Of a DNA stretch of 64,000 bases, positions 1 to 12,975 are shown piece after piece. The notes below the pieces were generated by a model. That model worked only from the letters and a program-made list of their open reading frames with translations, was not told the origin of the DNA and made no database searches. Both the position numbers and the translations under genes were made by a program. Numbering within the stretch: position 1 is the first letter of the stretch; every line of letters starts with the position of its first letter. Source of the stretch: Tetrahymena thermophila SB210 (taxonomy: Eukaryota > Ciliophora > Oligohymenophorea > Hymenostomatida > Tetrahymenidae); NCBI RefSeq assembly GCF_000189635.1, contig NW_002476376.1:45236-109235 (forward strand), given 5' to 3'.

Positions 1-1639
1 AGATATTGATGCTGAAAAATTACCTAATACACTGAAACAACTAACAACTGGTATTGATTTTGAAAATCTCTCTGATGGTAGTGATTATGAATTTAAGAAG
101 AAATAATCTAAGTAGAAGAAGAATGAAAAGAAGCAAGAAAAATAGTTGAAAAAGACTTAATAGCTCAATGAAATTTAATTAAAGGGTGAAAAGGTACCTT
201 TATCTGAACAAGCAAGCGAAGATGAAGGTGAAAAAAAGCAAGCTGAAGGATAAAAAGGACAATTATTTGGTTTTGGAGCTGGCAAAAATGGTGCTGATGA
301 TGATGCCAATCAGAATGACTCTGACTCTGATTTTTTTACTATCAAGGTAAAATAAGATGACGAGGAAGAAGAAGAAGAAAATGATAAGAAAAAAAGTAGT
401 AAAAATAAACTTAGAAAAGGCAGTGCTGATGAAACAAAATAAAAATCTAACAAGAAAAGAGGAAGAGAATCTAGTTCTGATGAATAAGAAGAAGAAGATG
501 AAGAGGATGATGAAGAGTAAGTAGTTAAAAGATTAAATGAAGAAATGAAAGATTAGAATGATGAATATAGTGATTCTGATAGTATTTAGAAGGTATAATT
601 TGATGAAGAAGATTAATAAGATGATGATGGTGGAAAATAATTCAGAAAAGCTTATAGAATTGCAAAAGACTATATAGATTAAGAAGCTTTGGTGGATGAA
701 GATGACATTTAAGAATTCACCTTGGAGGAGGAATAGCACACATATTTAAAGATTTTGCAAGAGTTGATGCCAACTGAGAAGCTCTTCTTTTAAAATAAGA
801 AAAAGAATGTTAAAGTTATACATAATAAACAAAGTAGCTATGCAGCAATGCTTACTCAGGAAGAAGCTTAAACAATGAGTGGTAAGAAGAAGAACAAAAA
901 TAAATCTAAGGTAGAAGAAAATAACTAAGAAGAAGACAATGAAGAAAACTAAAACGAAGAAAATCAATAACATAAGAAAAAAGCTAAGAGTGGATTTGAC
1001 AAGGATTTCAATAGTGATGACAACAATGATGAAGATTAATTTGGAAGATAAAAAAGTGAAAAAGCTTACAATTTGGTTATTCCTCGTTTTGATCCCTCTC
1101 AACTTGTAGTTAAGAAAGTCATGTAAGCCTAAGAGAATGAAAAAATATAAAAGCTCAAAGAGCAAGAATCCAAAAAGAAATAAAAGAAGTCAACTGAAGC
1201 TAAGATTGAAGCTGGTATTGACAAAAAATTACAAAAAATAATGAAAGCCAATAGCATCTTGGATAAGAATCTCACTGAACACAGAAAACTCGAAGGTGTT
1301 GAAAAAGTTTAAAAGAAAGCTCCAGTTCTTAAAAAGCTAAAGATTGATTCAGACAAGTGGAAAAACATTATTAATGAAACTTCAACCATTAAGCATGAAA
1401 CAGAAAAAAGCATTGAATAAAGTAATTAATAGCAAACTTAATCTCAAAAAAGTCAATCTAATACTAAACAAACTGTTGTTAGTAATACAAAAGAACAACA
1501 ACAAGTAAAGCCAAAGTAATTAGGTAGATCACCAGCTTAACCTACTAACCACCACACTTCCTTAGGTATGCTTTTTGCTACCTTCCAACCAGATGCCAAT
1601 TAAGAAGGATCAAGATCTCAATTCAAATTGTTTGGTTGA
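1..1639 (+). CDS. Lys/Glu/Gln-rich, probably nucleolar protein (3' part, partial)
   Basis: The frame is open from base 2 to a TGA at 1637-1639 when TAA/TAG are read as Gln, giving the last 545 residues; the start lies outside the window. The N-terminal 300 residues are alternating acidic (Asp/Glu/Ser) and basic (Lys) tracts, for example EEEEEEN followed by KKKSSKNK, typical of nucleolar or chromatin proteins. From about residue 355 a less biased part contains YNLVIPRFDPSQL, a Lys-rich helix and VLKKLKIDSDKWKNII. The C-terminus is SRSQFKLFG. The PRFDPS stretch loosely recalls the C-terminal region of NOL8-type ribosome-biogenesis factors, but this is a weak impression from memory. No intron is needed. 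Reverse-strand frames over 533-1165 are shadows of the repetitive coding sequence. Function is not established. Confidence 0.8.
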
Positions 1640-2729
1640 GATAATAATTATTTTTTTATCAACAATTAAAAAACTTTGCTATAATTCTGGAATAGTTTTA
1701 ACATAAAAAATAAAAAATAAAATAAGTAATTAAGTAAGAAAGTAATTTAATATAATTGTTTTTAAAATAAGATATCTACTTTTTAAAAATAAATTTAGTA
1801 GCTGCATTAATAAATTTGTTAAAATATATGATAAACAAACAAACAAACAAAAAAACAAACAAACCAAACAATTAACTAACTAACTAATATGCTCAATAAA
1901 AACCTAATCCAATTTCTATTAATTTATTTTATTTGTAATATATTAATAATTAAATTTATTTATTAGTTTTAAATATATTTTAACATCATGCAATCTGTAT
2001 TTTTTGTCATTCATAATTAAATACTTCTAATAAATGTAATATAAAGCCATTTATCTCTTCATCTAATTAATCGATAATAAATTAAGCTTTAATTGATTAA
2101 TTTTTCATTTTTTAGCATCTCTTTGAATTTACAATTATTAAAAAAAGAAAAGAAATATAAATATTTCTATTTGTTTAAAATCAACCCAAGAAATAGAAAT
2201 CATTGTTAATATTATATTTTAAATTATTTTATAAACTTATTTTTTTTTTGAATTTAAAGTTAATTGTTTCATTTTTGTTAACTAAATAAGTAAGATAACT
2301 AACTATAAGAATAAGTTTTAATATTTACTTTATACTTTCTATCTATTAAATTAAAAAGAAGGTGGTCTTTAATTAAAAATTTCAAAATTTTAAATTCTAA
2401 AAATTTTTTTTCACCATTGGTAAAAAAGTGATTTTATGGAGAAGTTAAAGTATTTATTTTTTAAACTTTAGAATTTATAAGTTTTATTTATAAAAGAAAA
2501 TTAAGTTAGTTTTAATCATATTAATAATAAAACAGAACTATAAATTGTAACAGTTATAATAAATAAAATAAAAAAAGAATAAAATTTAATTATTGAATTA
2601 AAAATGATTATGATGTTTTAAATGAACGTGAATATTATGATTTATTTAATAATAAGAACAATCTTAAAAAAGAATATAAAAATATATATTGATTTATTTA
2701 CAAAAGAACCCAGAAGTAACAGTAATTTT

Positions 2730-2764
<35 letters not shown>

Positions 2765-3063
2765 TATATTTATATATATATAGCTTCATTTTAAAATTAT
2801 TTTCAATAACTTTAATTTTATTTTGTTTTGATTTAAATTTCAGTTTGAATTGCTCTGTTTAAGTTAAAAATTAATGATATATTTTGTGAATCAATCAATT
2901 TATTTAAGATATAATATTTAATATATTTCAAATATTTAGATAGATATTCAGGATTTTAGTTTTTACAAGTTATTTAATAATTTTTTTTATTATTATTATG
3001 GAAAATTTAATAATTTATTTTTAAAGAAGAAATATTTGTTTTTTTTTCTTCAAAATTATTTAA
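1640..3063. other. Intergenic A/T-rich DNA between convergent genes
   Basis: No coding signal is seen. It holds the 3' flanks of two convergent genes, an AAAC-type microsatellite at about 1831-1866 and a long (TTTA)n run at about 2731-2765. No terminator or RNA gene could be recognised. Confidence 0.6.
2731..2765. repeat. (TTTA)n microsatellite
   Basis: About eight uninterrupted tetranucleotide units followed by imperfect TATA-rich sequence. Similar runs occur downstream of several antigen genes in this window. Confidence 0.85.
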
Positions 3064-6000
3064 TCAATTATCAAAATCATGTAAATATTCTTCATCGAAG
3101 GCGCTGTATTTATCTTTGTTATCCCAGGGCTCTAATTTCTCAAAATCATTAACGTGATTACTGAAATTTGCATTTGATTTTTATTTGGAAGAGTATTTTT
3201 AGTTAGTATTGCTATAATTTGTAATTTTTTTGTTTATTGTTTTTGGATTAGTGCTAAAAGTAGATTCTGCGTAATCAAGCTGCTTATAATTTAGGTCTTA
3301 TTCATCTGTATTTTAAGAGTATTACTAAGTAACTATATGCTGTTAGGAAATTTGCTCATTTTTGTTTCTGCTCTCAGTATTTATTGTCTTTTTTTAAGTT
3401 ATAGTTATACTATCTTCTTTCAATATTTATGGAGAGACAACAATGCTTTTGTTTTCTGAATATAATATATTTTTGTCTGTGATATTTTCAACTACTGTCT
3501 ATTTAACTGGACTTTAGTATTAGCTGAAGCTTTTTAGTTTATTGCTGTGATGAGGATTTATTATTTTTTTTGGTATTTAAGCTGGTACACTATCGAGTAT
3601 TTCAGGAGGTTAAAAGCTATCATGTAGAGAGAGAACTTTAGGTCTATTTTAAGGATTAAAATCAATATGTTAAGTCCTTCTTTTGTCATGCTCATTAAGC
3701 TTTGGAGGAGATAACACCAGTTTTTGCTAGTACTTTTAATCATAGTAGTACCTGAGGCTCTAGAAGTTGATTTCTTTAAAGGCTTCAATTTGATAGCTTT
3801 CTTGAAGTTTTTGAGTTTGATTGTTATTGTTTAACTGATTAGTTTAAAAGTTGCTTTTAGTTGAAATCAAATGAGCTCCTGCTTTTAGGATTTGGGAATC
3901 AAAAATAAATTTGCTAAGGTTTTCCTCCTTACCATCACTGTTTGTCAGACAAAGCTAGCCTTTTTAAAAGCTAGTAGAATAATTCATTGATTTATTTTAA
4001 TTTAGTAAATCTTCAGATTAATCAAAAGCCTCATCTTATTCTGTAAAGCATTTAACTAAGTTATTTGGCAGAAGATTAGATTTAGTATTAGCATTACTAA
4101 ATGTATTTGTTCTGATTCTTTGGAATTATTTTTTAAGTATAGCCATGCTTAATTACCCTTCAACTGATTAATTTATCTCACTACCATTAAAATATTACGC
4201 ATCTATATCACTGCTTTTATTTCTATTATTCTTCTATTTAATTTTTATAAATTTATTAATTTTCTTATTTTCAAATAAAAAAATATCCAATTCATTTTTT
4301 TAAAAACCGTAAATATTTCTGAAGAGAAAATAAATCATTAATTATTTTTTATTTTGATATTTTAATAAAATAAATCATGATTTTTATTGATGTTAAAATA
4401 ATTTTAGGATTAATTAATAAAATCTACAGTATTTTAACCATGATATAAAAATTTTCTGTAAAATAATAATTATATATCTTGTATAATTCATTGAATTTTT
4501 TTTATACGTATTGCTTTTGAATGTGTTTATTTGATTTAAAATGATAGATAATAAGTTTGACTTGTAAAATTTATATTAATTTCATAATACTTAAATTTAT
4601 TATGGAAGTAAATTTTTTTACCTTGCTTTAATTCTAGTTAGATTTTTGCTGGATATTTGAATGCTAATAGTTAATTAGATTATCTAAATTATTCTAGTCT
4701 CTTGGTAATAAAGGAGCAGGTTTCTTTATAAAATTTATTTTTGCACTTTTTGTTGTCTGAGTATTTTAAGTTTCGTTGACACTATTATTATCTTTGTTTC
4801 AATATATAAATCTTTAATAACAAATGAAGCAAAAAAAAAAAAATTAGTTTATTTTTACATTTTAAGTCTGAGTTTTCTTCTAAGTTTAATGGAAAACTGG
4901 GAAAAACAATAGGAGTTTTTTTGTAGGTTTAAGAAGTATTAGCCAATTATGTATCTGATCCAAGCAAAAGAGATGGAAGATTAGATTTACTTTCTATTTA
5001 TTAATAATCATGCTAACTATTAGTTGACTATTTTGAAAATTACTACTTTTCCAAATTGCCATAAAACTTTTGAGAATTTCCTTAGTTTGATCTCAGCTTG
5101 AGCTTATTATTAAACGAAACATAAGATTAATCTCTTGCTTGTACGGATTTATTTTTATTATTTAATTAGGGAAAATTAGGGTCAACAAAGTAGGAAATCC
5201 TAACTTTGTAAAATTTCTTCTTTTATTGGCTAATATCGCTTGTGTTGAGGGCGTCTTTATCCTTTAAATTAAAAAAGAATTAAAAATAAGACATAAATTC
5301 ACTTAAATTGAGTTAATGCACCAATAAATAAAAATGAATAAACATTATTTTTAAGAATAGATTATTCAATATATTTTTTTTATTTTTTTTATCTTAATAA
5401 AAATATAATATTTGATCTTTTTGTATGTAATTTTTAAAAACTATGTTATTATTGAGTTTTAATAAAGCAATCAATAAAATACTGTTGGAATTGGCGATGA
5501 CTTGAATGATTATTCATACGATTATTGGATACTATTGTGCTCTGTATTTTCTTATCTATTTTTCTACCTTATAATTTGGTTTAGAGATTGCTGCACGTAG
5601 GTATTTGGGGGAGAGCAGGATGGTTAAGTCTATAGATGCACTCTTTTAGGTGAATACAAAGGACTTTGATCCCTAAAATTTTTTGATTCAGAAAAAGACT
5701 TATCTTACAAATTTTAATATTACTCTTCCTATTACAATTAAGCTTAGTTTTTTTAGCTAGATTCATTTCCATTTTGGTTCAAATTAGTCTGCTTAACAGT
5801 GCTGCTATTATTTTGTTGATTAGAAGCTTACTTTTAAATAAAATTGATATAATCTTTGTTTGCATTTGAGCTTGTTTGGATGTGATTTTATCCTGAATTT
5901 GGCTAAACAAACTGCTCAAATTACGCCATATGAGCAGGTAGCTATTTTGTTTTAATTTGAGCTAATTCCATAATTTTTCGCTAAGTGATTTTTCTCCCTT

Positions 6001-6355
6001 TCAAAATACAAACTTCATCTCTCCTATCACTGGGACTAGTTAAAATGATTTGCTTCATAACTTGCTAGCTTCCTTTTAACTAAGGCTATTTAGCATCATA
6101 AAATTCAACTTCGTTTTTAACTTTTCTGCTACTAATATTATCAAATGTTGTTGTTGCTGCTGAAGAAGGAGTAATATCTTTTGATCCTGCTCCTCCCCCA
6201 AGCAAAGCGCTTTTGCCAGTCAAATTTCGTTTTTAAAAAATATCTTCTATATTGCATCCATAGCTATTCCTATTTTAAAGCTTATTATTGTTTTCCCTCT
6301 CATAATTAGTTTTATTGATGATCTTTTAAAGAGGACTCAATTCCTTTATTTTCAT
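3064..6355 (-). CDS. Gln/Asn-rich protein of unknown function, four exons
   Basis: Predicted exons on the reverse strand: 6355-5483, 5261-4859, 4791-4622 and 4233-3064, joined by GT..AG introns of 221, 67 and 388 nt. The phases agree at every junction (0, 1, 0), giving 872 codons ending in TGA at 3064-3066. The start MKIKELSPLQKIINK is the first ATG of the long frame. The protein is rich in Asn, Gln, Ser and Lys with no signal peptide, membrane segment or family motif I recognise. Exon 1 contains LTSPSDRRDEVCILKGRK and a Gln-rich tail; the last exon ends EPWDNKDKYSAFDEEY..DFDN. The last exon also reads upstream to another possible ATG at 4338, so two genes (start at 4146 or 4338) are an alternative. 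The phase-matched splice at 4233 and coding-like sequence upstream of 4146 favour one gene. A standard-code frame at 3561-3788 is a shadow. Confidence 0.7.
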
Positions 6356-6977
6356 AGATCCTCTTAATTAAGAATAAACAACCCCTATGCAAACAACTAA
6401 ATAACTAACTAACTAATTAATTAATTAACTTATGTTACTATATATGTATGTATTTAATTTATGTATGTATGTGTGTATTAAAACTTGCTTTTGATGAATA
6501 AATTGTATGTATATAAATCTAAAATCTTAAAATTTTAATAATTATTATATTTATAAATAAATTCAATTTGTTTACCTTATTTTACTAAAGCTATTAAAAT
6601 TTATGTTTTTATATCCAGATATTAATCTATTTATTTATAATCTATCTATCTCTTTATCTTCATTCAACTCTCTTTCCTAACCATTCCTATTTACTTTACT
6701 CTTCAAGTTAAAATAATATTTTTAATAATATAATCAAGTGTTAAACTATATTTACAATACTTATTTTTAATAAAATTCATAATACCATTCTTAACAAGAT
6801 TAGAATCCTAACTCAAATCATTTGCTCTATAATCATAATCTTTTTAAAAGTAAACTAAATATTACTAAAAACATATTTTTCAAAGCATTTGAATATAGTA
6901 ATTTATTAATTGAGACATTCTAAAAATTATTTCTTAAATATTTTAAACTCTAAATAAATTAATTTTAAAAATATAGT
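6356..6977. other. Intergenic A/T-rich DNA
   Basis: Upstream flank of the preceding gene. It contains TAAC/TTAA and GTAT short tandem runs (about 6400-6480) and a pyrimidine-rich stretch (about 6640-6705). No gene is seen. Confidence 0.6.
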
Positions 6978-7080
6978 AGAAGAGTTGAAGAGTGTTACTT
7001 AGTTAATATATGTTTTAAATAGAAATGTTAAATGGTTAATTTTTCTCTAACTTTTTTATGATATTTCTTCCTGAAAGTAA
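6978..7080 (+). repeat. Orphan copy of the LRR-gene 5' flank
   Basis: This stretch resembles the DNA upstream of LRR2 (about 32510-32625, same strand) and of LRR3 (about 55590-55700, opposite strand). Shared landmarks in order are TTTTAAATAGAAAT, then CTAACTTTTTT, then GATATTTCTTCCT. No LRR exon follows it here; the antigen-array flank begins instead. It is probably a relic of a broken or displaced LRR gene. Confidence 0.55.
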
Positions 7081-7179
7081 ATGAATTAATTAATACTTTC
7101 CCATTAATTTAATTTCATAATTTTTATTTTTAATCAATCAAAAAATAGGGTAAATAGGTGTAATATTTTTTTCATTTTT

Positions 7180-7963
7180 GGGTGAATTAGAATCTACCAT
7201 TTACTATATATGATGAGAGCTATATTTATTAAATTTGCTCTTTAAAAAATATGTACGGGTTTCAGAAAATCAAAATAGTTAGTATGAATATAGCAAATGG
7301 TTAAAAATGGAAACTAAGATAGTAGTATGGGTAGACGGTAATACATCATAATAGACCTCTATCAATATAATTTATTGAGTGAAACCTTAACTCTGTATAA
7401 TATGTTCCAATTATAAATAAATTATACTTTCAGTAATAAAATGAAATGAAAAAATTTCTAGAAAAAAAATTTAATTCAACCAAATATTTTAGAAATAATA
7501 GTTAGTAATACCTTCTTACCTCTTTGATTCGTAAGTTTACCTCATTAAAACATATTTTTAAACTAATAACTTTATACACATAAGTATCTCTTTGCAGGAT
7601 TGCTATTTGACAAATTTTATTTAGTTATCAGTCAATAAGTTTTTAGTAGAATTAAAAATTTTTTATAATTATAAAAAAATGAAATTAAAAATAGCTTTTG
7701 AACCTAGCAAAATCAATTAAAAGATAAAAAATGCTTAACTAAATATTTAATTTTTTGATGAATTATTATTTGATTTAACAACTTTTTACTTAAAAAATTT
7801 GAGGATCTTCTAAGCTTGCTTATCAGCAATTAAAAATTAATTAAAATTACTTTTCATAATTTGTTGTTTTTAAAATATCTTTTTTTAAAAATAAACTTAA
7901 GAATTAAAATGAGTTACAACACATATACAGAAAACATGAAAATATAGCTTATTTATTTTAAAT
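7180..7963 (-). repeat. Conserved block downstream of i-antigen gene 1
   Basis: The first of five related blocks, each directly downstream of an antigen gene. It contains TTTGATTCGTAAGTTTACC (about 7523) and a GAACCTAGCAAAATCAATT landmark (about 7700). The part from 7180 to 7430, with GGGTAGACGG, is shared only with the block before gene 4 (21960-22210). It may hold 3' processing signals; this is inference from conservation between copies. Confidence 0.6.
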
Positions 7964-9307
7964 TCAAAATAAACATATTAAAATAAAAATAAGTGAAATA
8001 AAAAGAGTGTTTATTGAGCCACTAGTAGTGGTTGAACATGAGCTGACACCATCTGCAGTACCAGATGTTCCTTATGGGCATACACAAGCAGTTACAGCAG
8101 TAGATCCAGCTGGAGAGGTACGATTATTAGTGCAAGAAGTGCAAGAAGTAGCACCTTATGCAGAGTAAGTATTAACAGCACATTTATTACAACCTGATCC
8201 ATTACCATCTGTATCAAATGATGATACACTATATGAGCCAGCAGGACAGGTCTTAAGAGTAACAGTACAAATAGATTAACCTGCTCCTATAGTTTAAGTA
8301 TTAGGGGTTGATGTACCTGCAGTACAAGCAGTACATCCAGTTCCAGATCCATCTGTATCAAATCCTGAGGCAGAATAGTTACCTTTAGCACATGCTTTAA
8401 GAGTACAAACAGATTAATCTATTCCTTTTGTTTAATTATTAGGAGTTGATGTTCCTACAGTACAAGCAGTACATCCAGCTCCTGATCCAGATCCGTCTGT
8501 ATCAAATCCTGAGGAAGAATAGTTACCTTTAGGACATGCTTTAAGAGTAAGTGTACAAACAGATTAATCTGTTCCTATAGTTTAAGTATTAGGAGTTGAT
8601 TTACCTGCAGTACAAGCAGTACATCCATCTCCAGATCCGTTTGTATCAAATCCTGAGGAAGAATAGCTACCTTTAGCACATGCTTTAAATGTAACAGTAC
8701 AAACAGATTAACCTGTTCCTATAGTTTAAGTATTAGGGGTTGATGTACCTGCAGTACAAGAAGTACATCCTGCTCCAGATCCGTCTGTATCAAATCCTGA
8801 AGAAGAGTATTTACCTTTAGCACATGCTTTAAGAGTAAGAGTGCAAATAGATTAATCTGTTCCTATAGTTTAAGTATTAGGAGTTGATGTACCTGCAGTA
8901 CAAGCAGTACATCCATCTCCAGATCCGTCTGTATCAAGTCCTGAGGAAGAATAACTACCTTTAGCACATGCTTTTAAAGTAACAGTACAAACAGATTAAT
9001 CCGTTCCTTTAGTTTAAATATTAAGAGTTGATGTACCTGCATCACAATTTTAACAAGGAACTCCATCTGTGGTGAAATCAAAACCTGTATAACTATATTA
9101 TCCTTTAGGACATGCCTTAAATGTACATACATTTGGATCTTATCCAACCGTTCCTTTATTATGTGTACATAATCCACCAGGGCAGCTGGTACATTGGCCA
9201 GATGAACTATCGCCAGTAGGGTTATATGTACACATAGGACAGGGATCAGAGAGAACAACTTCTAAGAAGCTTAATACTACTATAAAAGCAAATAGTTTTT
9301 TATTCAT
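7964..9307 (-). CDS. Immobilization-antigen-like GPI-anchored surface protein 1 (447 aa)
   Basis: Single exon from ATG at 9307 to TGA at 7964-7966, 448 codons. The N-terminus MNKKLFAFIVVLSFLEVVLS is a clear signal peptide. An N-terminal Cys domain starts with CPMCTYNPTG. Five repeats of about 48 residues follow, each with the pattern C..TLKACAKG.YSSSGFDTDGSG.GCTACTAGTSTPNTQT. A conserved C-terminal domain contains CTSCTNNRTSPAGSTAVTAC, then a Thr/Ser stretch and a hydrophobic end (SINTLFISLIFIL) typical of GPI attachment. This matches the architecture of ciliate i-antigens (Tetrahymena Ser, Ichthyophthirius i-antigens): abundant surface and ciliary coat proteins. It has the most repeats of the five paralogs. 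An upstream inverted-repeat element lies 200-290 bp before the ATG. Confidence 0.92.
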
Positions 9308-9503
9308 TTACTAATGTTTAAGGTTTACTAATTTAATTAATTATTATTTATAATTTAATTTATTAATTAATTATTTATAATTACTTAAGTGCCAAACACT
9401 TTTTAAAATAATCGATTTATTTTTATTGATTAAGTATCTAATTTCCTGTTTTTATGTTTAATTTAGATATATTTATTTTCAAAAATTGTAATATTTCAAA
9501 TTA
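9308..9503. promoter_or_regulatory. Conserved 5' leader region of i-antigen gene 1
   Basis: Immediately upstream of the start codon, this A/T-rich stretch keeps the same landmarks in all five copies, including GTGCCAAACACTTTTTAAAA (about 9391). It probably contains the transcription start; no TATA-like site could be assigned in such A/T-rich DNA. Confidence 0.4.
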
Positions 9504-9605
9504 ATTGGGAGAGAAATTACAATCGGAGCGTTTTTAAGGCCAATATGTTTGAAGTTCACCTTCCATGCTAAATTTTTTCGCTCTCCAATCATTTCTCTAG
9601 GAGGG
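9504..9605 (-). promoter_or_regulatory. Upstream inverted-repeat element, copy 1
   Basis: Left arm GGGAGAGAAATTACAATCGG continuing AGCG (9507-9530) and right arm CGCTCTCCAATCATTTCTCT (9579-9598) are imperfect inverted repeats. They flank a core with ATATGTTTGAAG and CTTCCATGCTAAATTT. G+C is locally high for this window. The same element stands at a similar distance before antigens 2, 4 and 5 and is truncated before antigen 3, so it is a candidate regulatory site or protein-binding palindrome. Confidence 0.55.
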
Positions 9606-9736
9606 TTATATTTTGCAACATTTTTAAAAAAATCTTTAAAGAAATTATAATAATGAAATTTTTTTCCAAATCATTCTCAACCTCAATAGTTAGGATCCCC
9701 CACCTGAAAGATTTAAATTAATTACATTATTTTGCT

Positions 9737-11465
9737 TGAATTAAAAAAAAAGTAATTAGTAGTAATTAAGAAGATTGATTTTGTTAATATGAAAAGTATT
9801 GATATTTTACATGCTTTTTTCTAATTATAAAATTATAAATAATTTATAGTAAATAGTAAGTAGTTTCCAATTAACTATTTTTGAAAATAGTAGCATATCA
9901 TTTTTTTCATAAAATTAATTTATTTTTATATTCAGTAAGAAACAAAAATTTTTGGAATATAGCTATTATGAATGGAATTAAATGAGTAAGATAAATTAAA
10001 TTAATCAGTTTGTTTATTTGTTGCTTGAATTAAAAAAAAAAGTAATTAGAAATAACTAAGAAGATTGATTTTGTTAAAATGAAAGTATTGATATTTTATA
10101 TCCTTTTTTCTAATTATAAAATTATTAAAAATTTATAGTTAATAGTAAGTATTATCCAATTAACCATTTTTGAAAATAATAGCATATCATTTTTTTCATA
10201 AAATTAATTTATTTTTATATTCAGTAAGAAACAAAAATTTTTTGGAATATAGCTATTTAGAATGAAATTAAATGAGTAAGATAAATTAAATTAATCAATT
10301 CGTTTATTTGTTGCTTTAATTAAAAAAAAAGTAATTAGAAATAACTAAGAAGATTGATTTTGTTAAAATGAAAGTATTGATATTTTATATCCTTTTTTCT
10401 AAATATAAAATTATAAATAATTTATAGTTAATAGTAAGTAGTATCCAATTAATCATTTTTGAAAATAATAGCATATCATTTTTTTCATAAAATTAATTTA
10501 TTTTTATATTCAGTAAGAAACAAAAATTTTTTGGAATATAGCTATTTAGAATGAAATTAAATGAGTAAGATAAATTAAATTAATCAATTCGTTTATTTGT
10601 TGCTTTAATTAAAAAAAAAGTAATTAGAAATAACTAAGAAGATTGATTTTGTTAAAATGAAAGTATTGATATTTTATATCCTTTTTTCTAATTATAAAAT
10701 TATTAAAAATTTATAGTTAATAGTAAGTATTATCCAATTAACCATTTTTGAAAATAATAGCATATCATTTTTTTCATAAAATTAATTTATTTTTATATTC
10801 ATTAAGAAACAAAAATTTTTGGAATATAGCTATTATGAATGAAATTAAAGGAGTAACATAAATTAAATAATCAATTTGTTTGTTTGTTGCTTGAATTAAA
10901 AAAAAAGTAATTAGAAATAACTAAGAAGATTGATTTTGTTAAAATGAAAGTATTGATATTTTATATCCTTTTTTCTAAATATAAAATTATAAATAATTTA
11001 TAGTTAATAGTAAGTAGTATCCAATTAACCATTTTTGAAAATAATAGCATATCATTTTTTTCATAAAATTAATTTATTTTTATATTCAGTAAGAAACAAA
11101 AATTTTTGGAATATAGCTATTATGAATGAAATTAAAGGAGTAAGATAAATTAAATTAATCAGTTTGTTTATTCGTTGCTTTAATTAAAAAAAAAGTAATT
11201 AGAAATAATTAAGAAGATTGATATTGTTAAAATATAAAGTATTGATATTTTTACATCTTAATTTCTAATAATAAACTTATAAATAATTTAAGTTAATAGT
11301 AACTAGTATTCAGTTAACCCTTTTTGTCAATAATAGCATGTAATTATTTTCATAATGTTAATTTATTTTTATATTCAGTAAGAAAATAAAAATTTTTGGA
11401 ATATAGATATTATGAATGAAATTTCACGATGTAAATAAGATAAATTAAATTAATCAGTTTGTTTA
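9737..11465. repeat. Six tandem copies of a ~288-bp spacer repeat
   Basis: Unit starts are near 9737, 10023, 10312, 10602, 10888 and 11175, each at GCTT.AATTAAAAAAAAAGTAATTAG. Each unit then shows AAGAAGATTGATTTTGTTAA, AGCATATCATTTTTTTCATA and ATATTCAGTAAGAAACAAAA at fixed spacing. Units 2-5 are nearly identical; unit 6 is diverged. No open frame is conserved. Confidence 0.9.
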
Positions 11466-12130
11466 TTTTTACCCATAGAAAATACCTATGCAAATATTAA
11501 ACTAAAATTAATAAATTGAAATCAATAAATTAGGCAATCATAAATACTAAAAATGAAATTTTATCACAACTAACTATTATGTCTAATCAATATTAATCTA
11601 TTTATATTTTTTTAAAGGATATTTGATATATTAAATGTAAATATAAGTTGAGAAAATATATTGGCACAAAAAAAAAATTTAGGTTGAAAATTTAGAATTA
11701 ATTTTATTTATAGCTTGTTGCATAAAGGAAAATCAGTTGTTTAGATTGTAAAACTAAATTAAAATAATATTAGAAAACTTAGCTTTTTCAATAAAATCAT
11801 AAAAAGAAAATTGGATAATATCTAAATAGAGGATTTTAATACCTATAAGATAGTATTTATAAATATTATCTACTTTTTTAAGATGAAATAAAAATATCTT
11901 TAGATGAAACATTTTTTGGGCAAATCAATAATTTATTAAAGAAAATTTGAAAAAGAATGCGAATCATCATTTATTATCATGAGCAAAAATTTAACATTAA
12001 GATGCTGTAGTAATAGGTAATTAATGTAAAAAAATCTAAAAAATTAAATTTAAAAAAGTAAACTTTCACTTTTTTTGCTAAAGAATTCAAAATAATTATT
12101 TTAATAAATCTATTAAAAAAAATTAAAAAA
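11466..12130. repeat. Spacer tail block, copy 1
   Basis: A block that follows the ~288-bp repeats in every antigen spacer. It begins with a CATAGAAAATACCTATGCAA landmark, includes GGCAATCATAAATACTAAAA, and carries a small hairpin (TAGAGG..CCTATA, 11826-11847) matching TAGAGG..CCTCTA in the other copies. There is no coding potential. Confidence 0.75.
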
Positions 12131-12975
12131 ATTTTTTAACTGGCTGGCTTTCGTTTTATTTATTCAAAGAGGTTATTTTAATTTTATAGCATCTTGCTAC
12201 TTCATAGTAAGTAAGTAAAATAAATGCACGGATATAGAGAATTTTTTTTTTTCATGAATAATATATTATATGTAAGGTAGAGAGAGACCAGTTTTAATAT
12301 AGATGCACCCAAAAAAACTGCAGATTTAATGAAAATAACAAAATTCCTTTCAAAAAATGGTGGTTGGGTCAGGTAGGTCTCTATGAATCTAATATATTAC
12401 TTTGAATAATAAAATAAAATGAAATGAAAAAATCTCTTTAATTAAAAAAAATTTAATTCAACCAAATATTTTAGTAATAATAGTTAGTAATACCATCTTA
12501 CCTCTTTGATTCGTAAGTTTACATCATTAAAACATATTTTCAAACTAGTAACTACATTTAATATATACATAAGTATCTATTTGCAAGGATTGCTATTGGA
12601 GGAATTTTATTTAGTTATCAGTCAATAAGTTTTTAGTTGAATTAAAAATTTTTAATAAGTATAAAAAAATGAAATTAAAAATAGGTTTTGAACCTAGCAA
12701 AATCAATTAAAAGATAATAAACTCTTAACTAAATATTTAATATTTTGATGAATTATTTATTATATGATTTAACAACTTTTTACTTAAAAAAATTTGAGAA
12801 TCTTTTAAGCTTGCTTATCAGCAATTAAAAATTAATTAAAATTACTTTTCATAATATTTTGTTTTTAAAATATCTTCTTTTTAAAATAAACTTAAGAATT
12901 AAAATGAGTAACAACACACGTATTAACAATAATCAAAACATGAAAATATGGTTTATTTATTTATTTATTTTAAAT
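12131..12975 (-). repeat. Conserved block downstream of i-antigen gene 2
   Basis: Same order of landmarks as 7180-7963, including TTTGATTCGTAAGTTTAC (about 12507) and AGGTTTTGAACCTAGC (about 12683). It ends in a short (TTTA)n run just before the stop codon. Confidence 0.65.

Noticed and set aside
533-1165. Two reverse-strand frames (68 and 139 aa) opposite the first gene
   Set aside because: They are hydrophobic antisense shadows of Lys/Glu codons; the forward frame is continuous and composition is protein-like.
1831-1870. AAACCAAAC-like sequence as a chromosome breakage site
   Set aside because: It is part of an AAAC microsatellite and lacks the rest of the Tetrahymena breakage consensus; no telomeric repeats are nearby.
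7691-7715. TTTTGAACCTAGC block as a tRNA T-arm
   Set aside because: No acceptor, D or anticodon stems could be built around it in any of the five copies.
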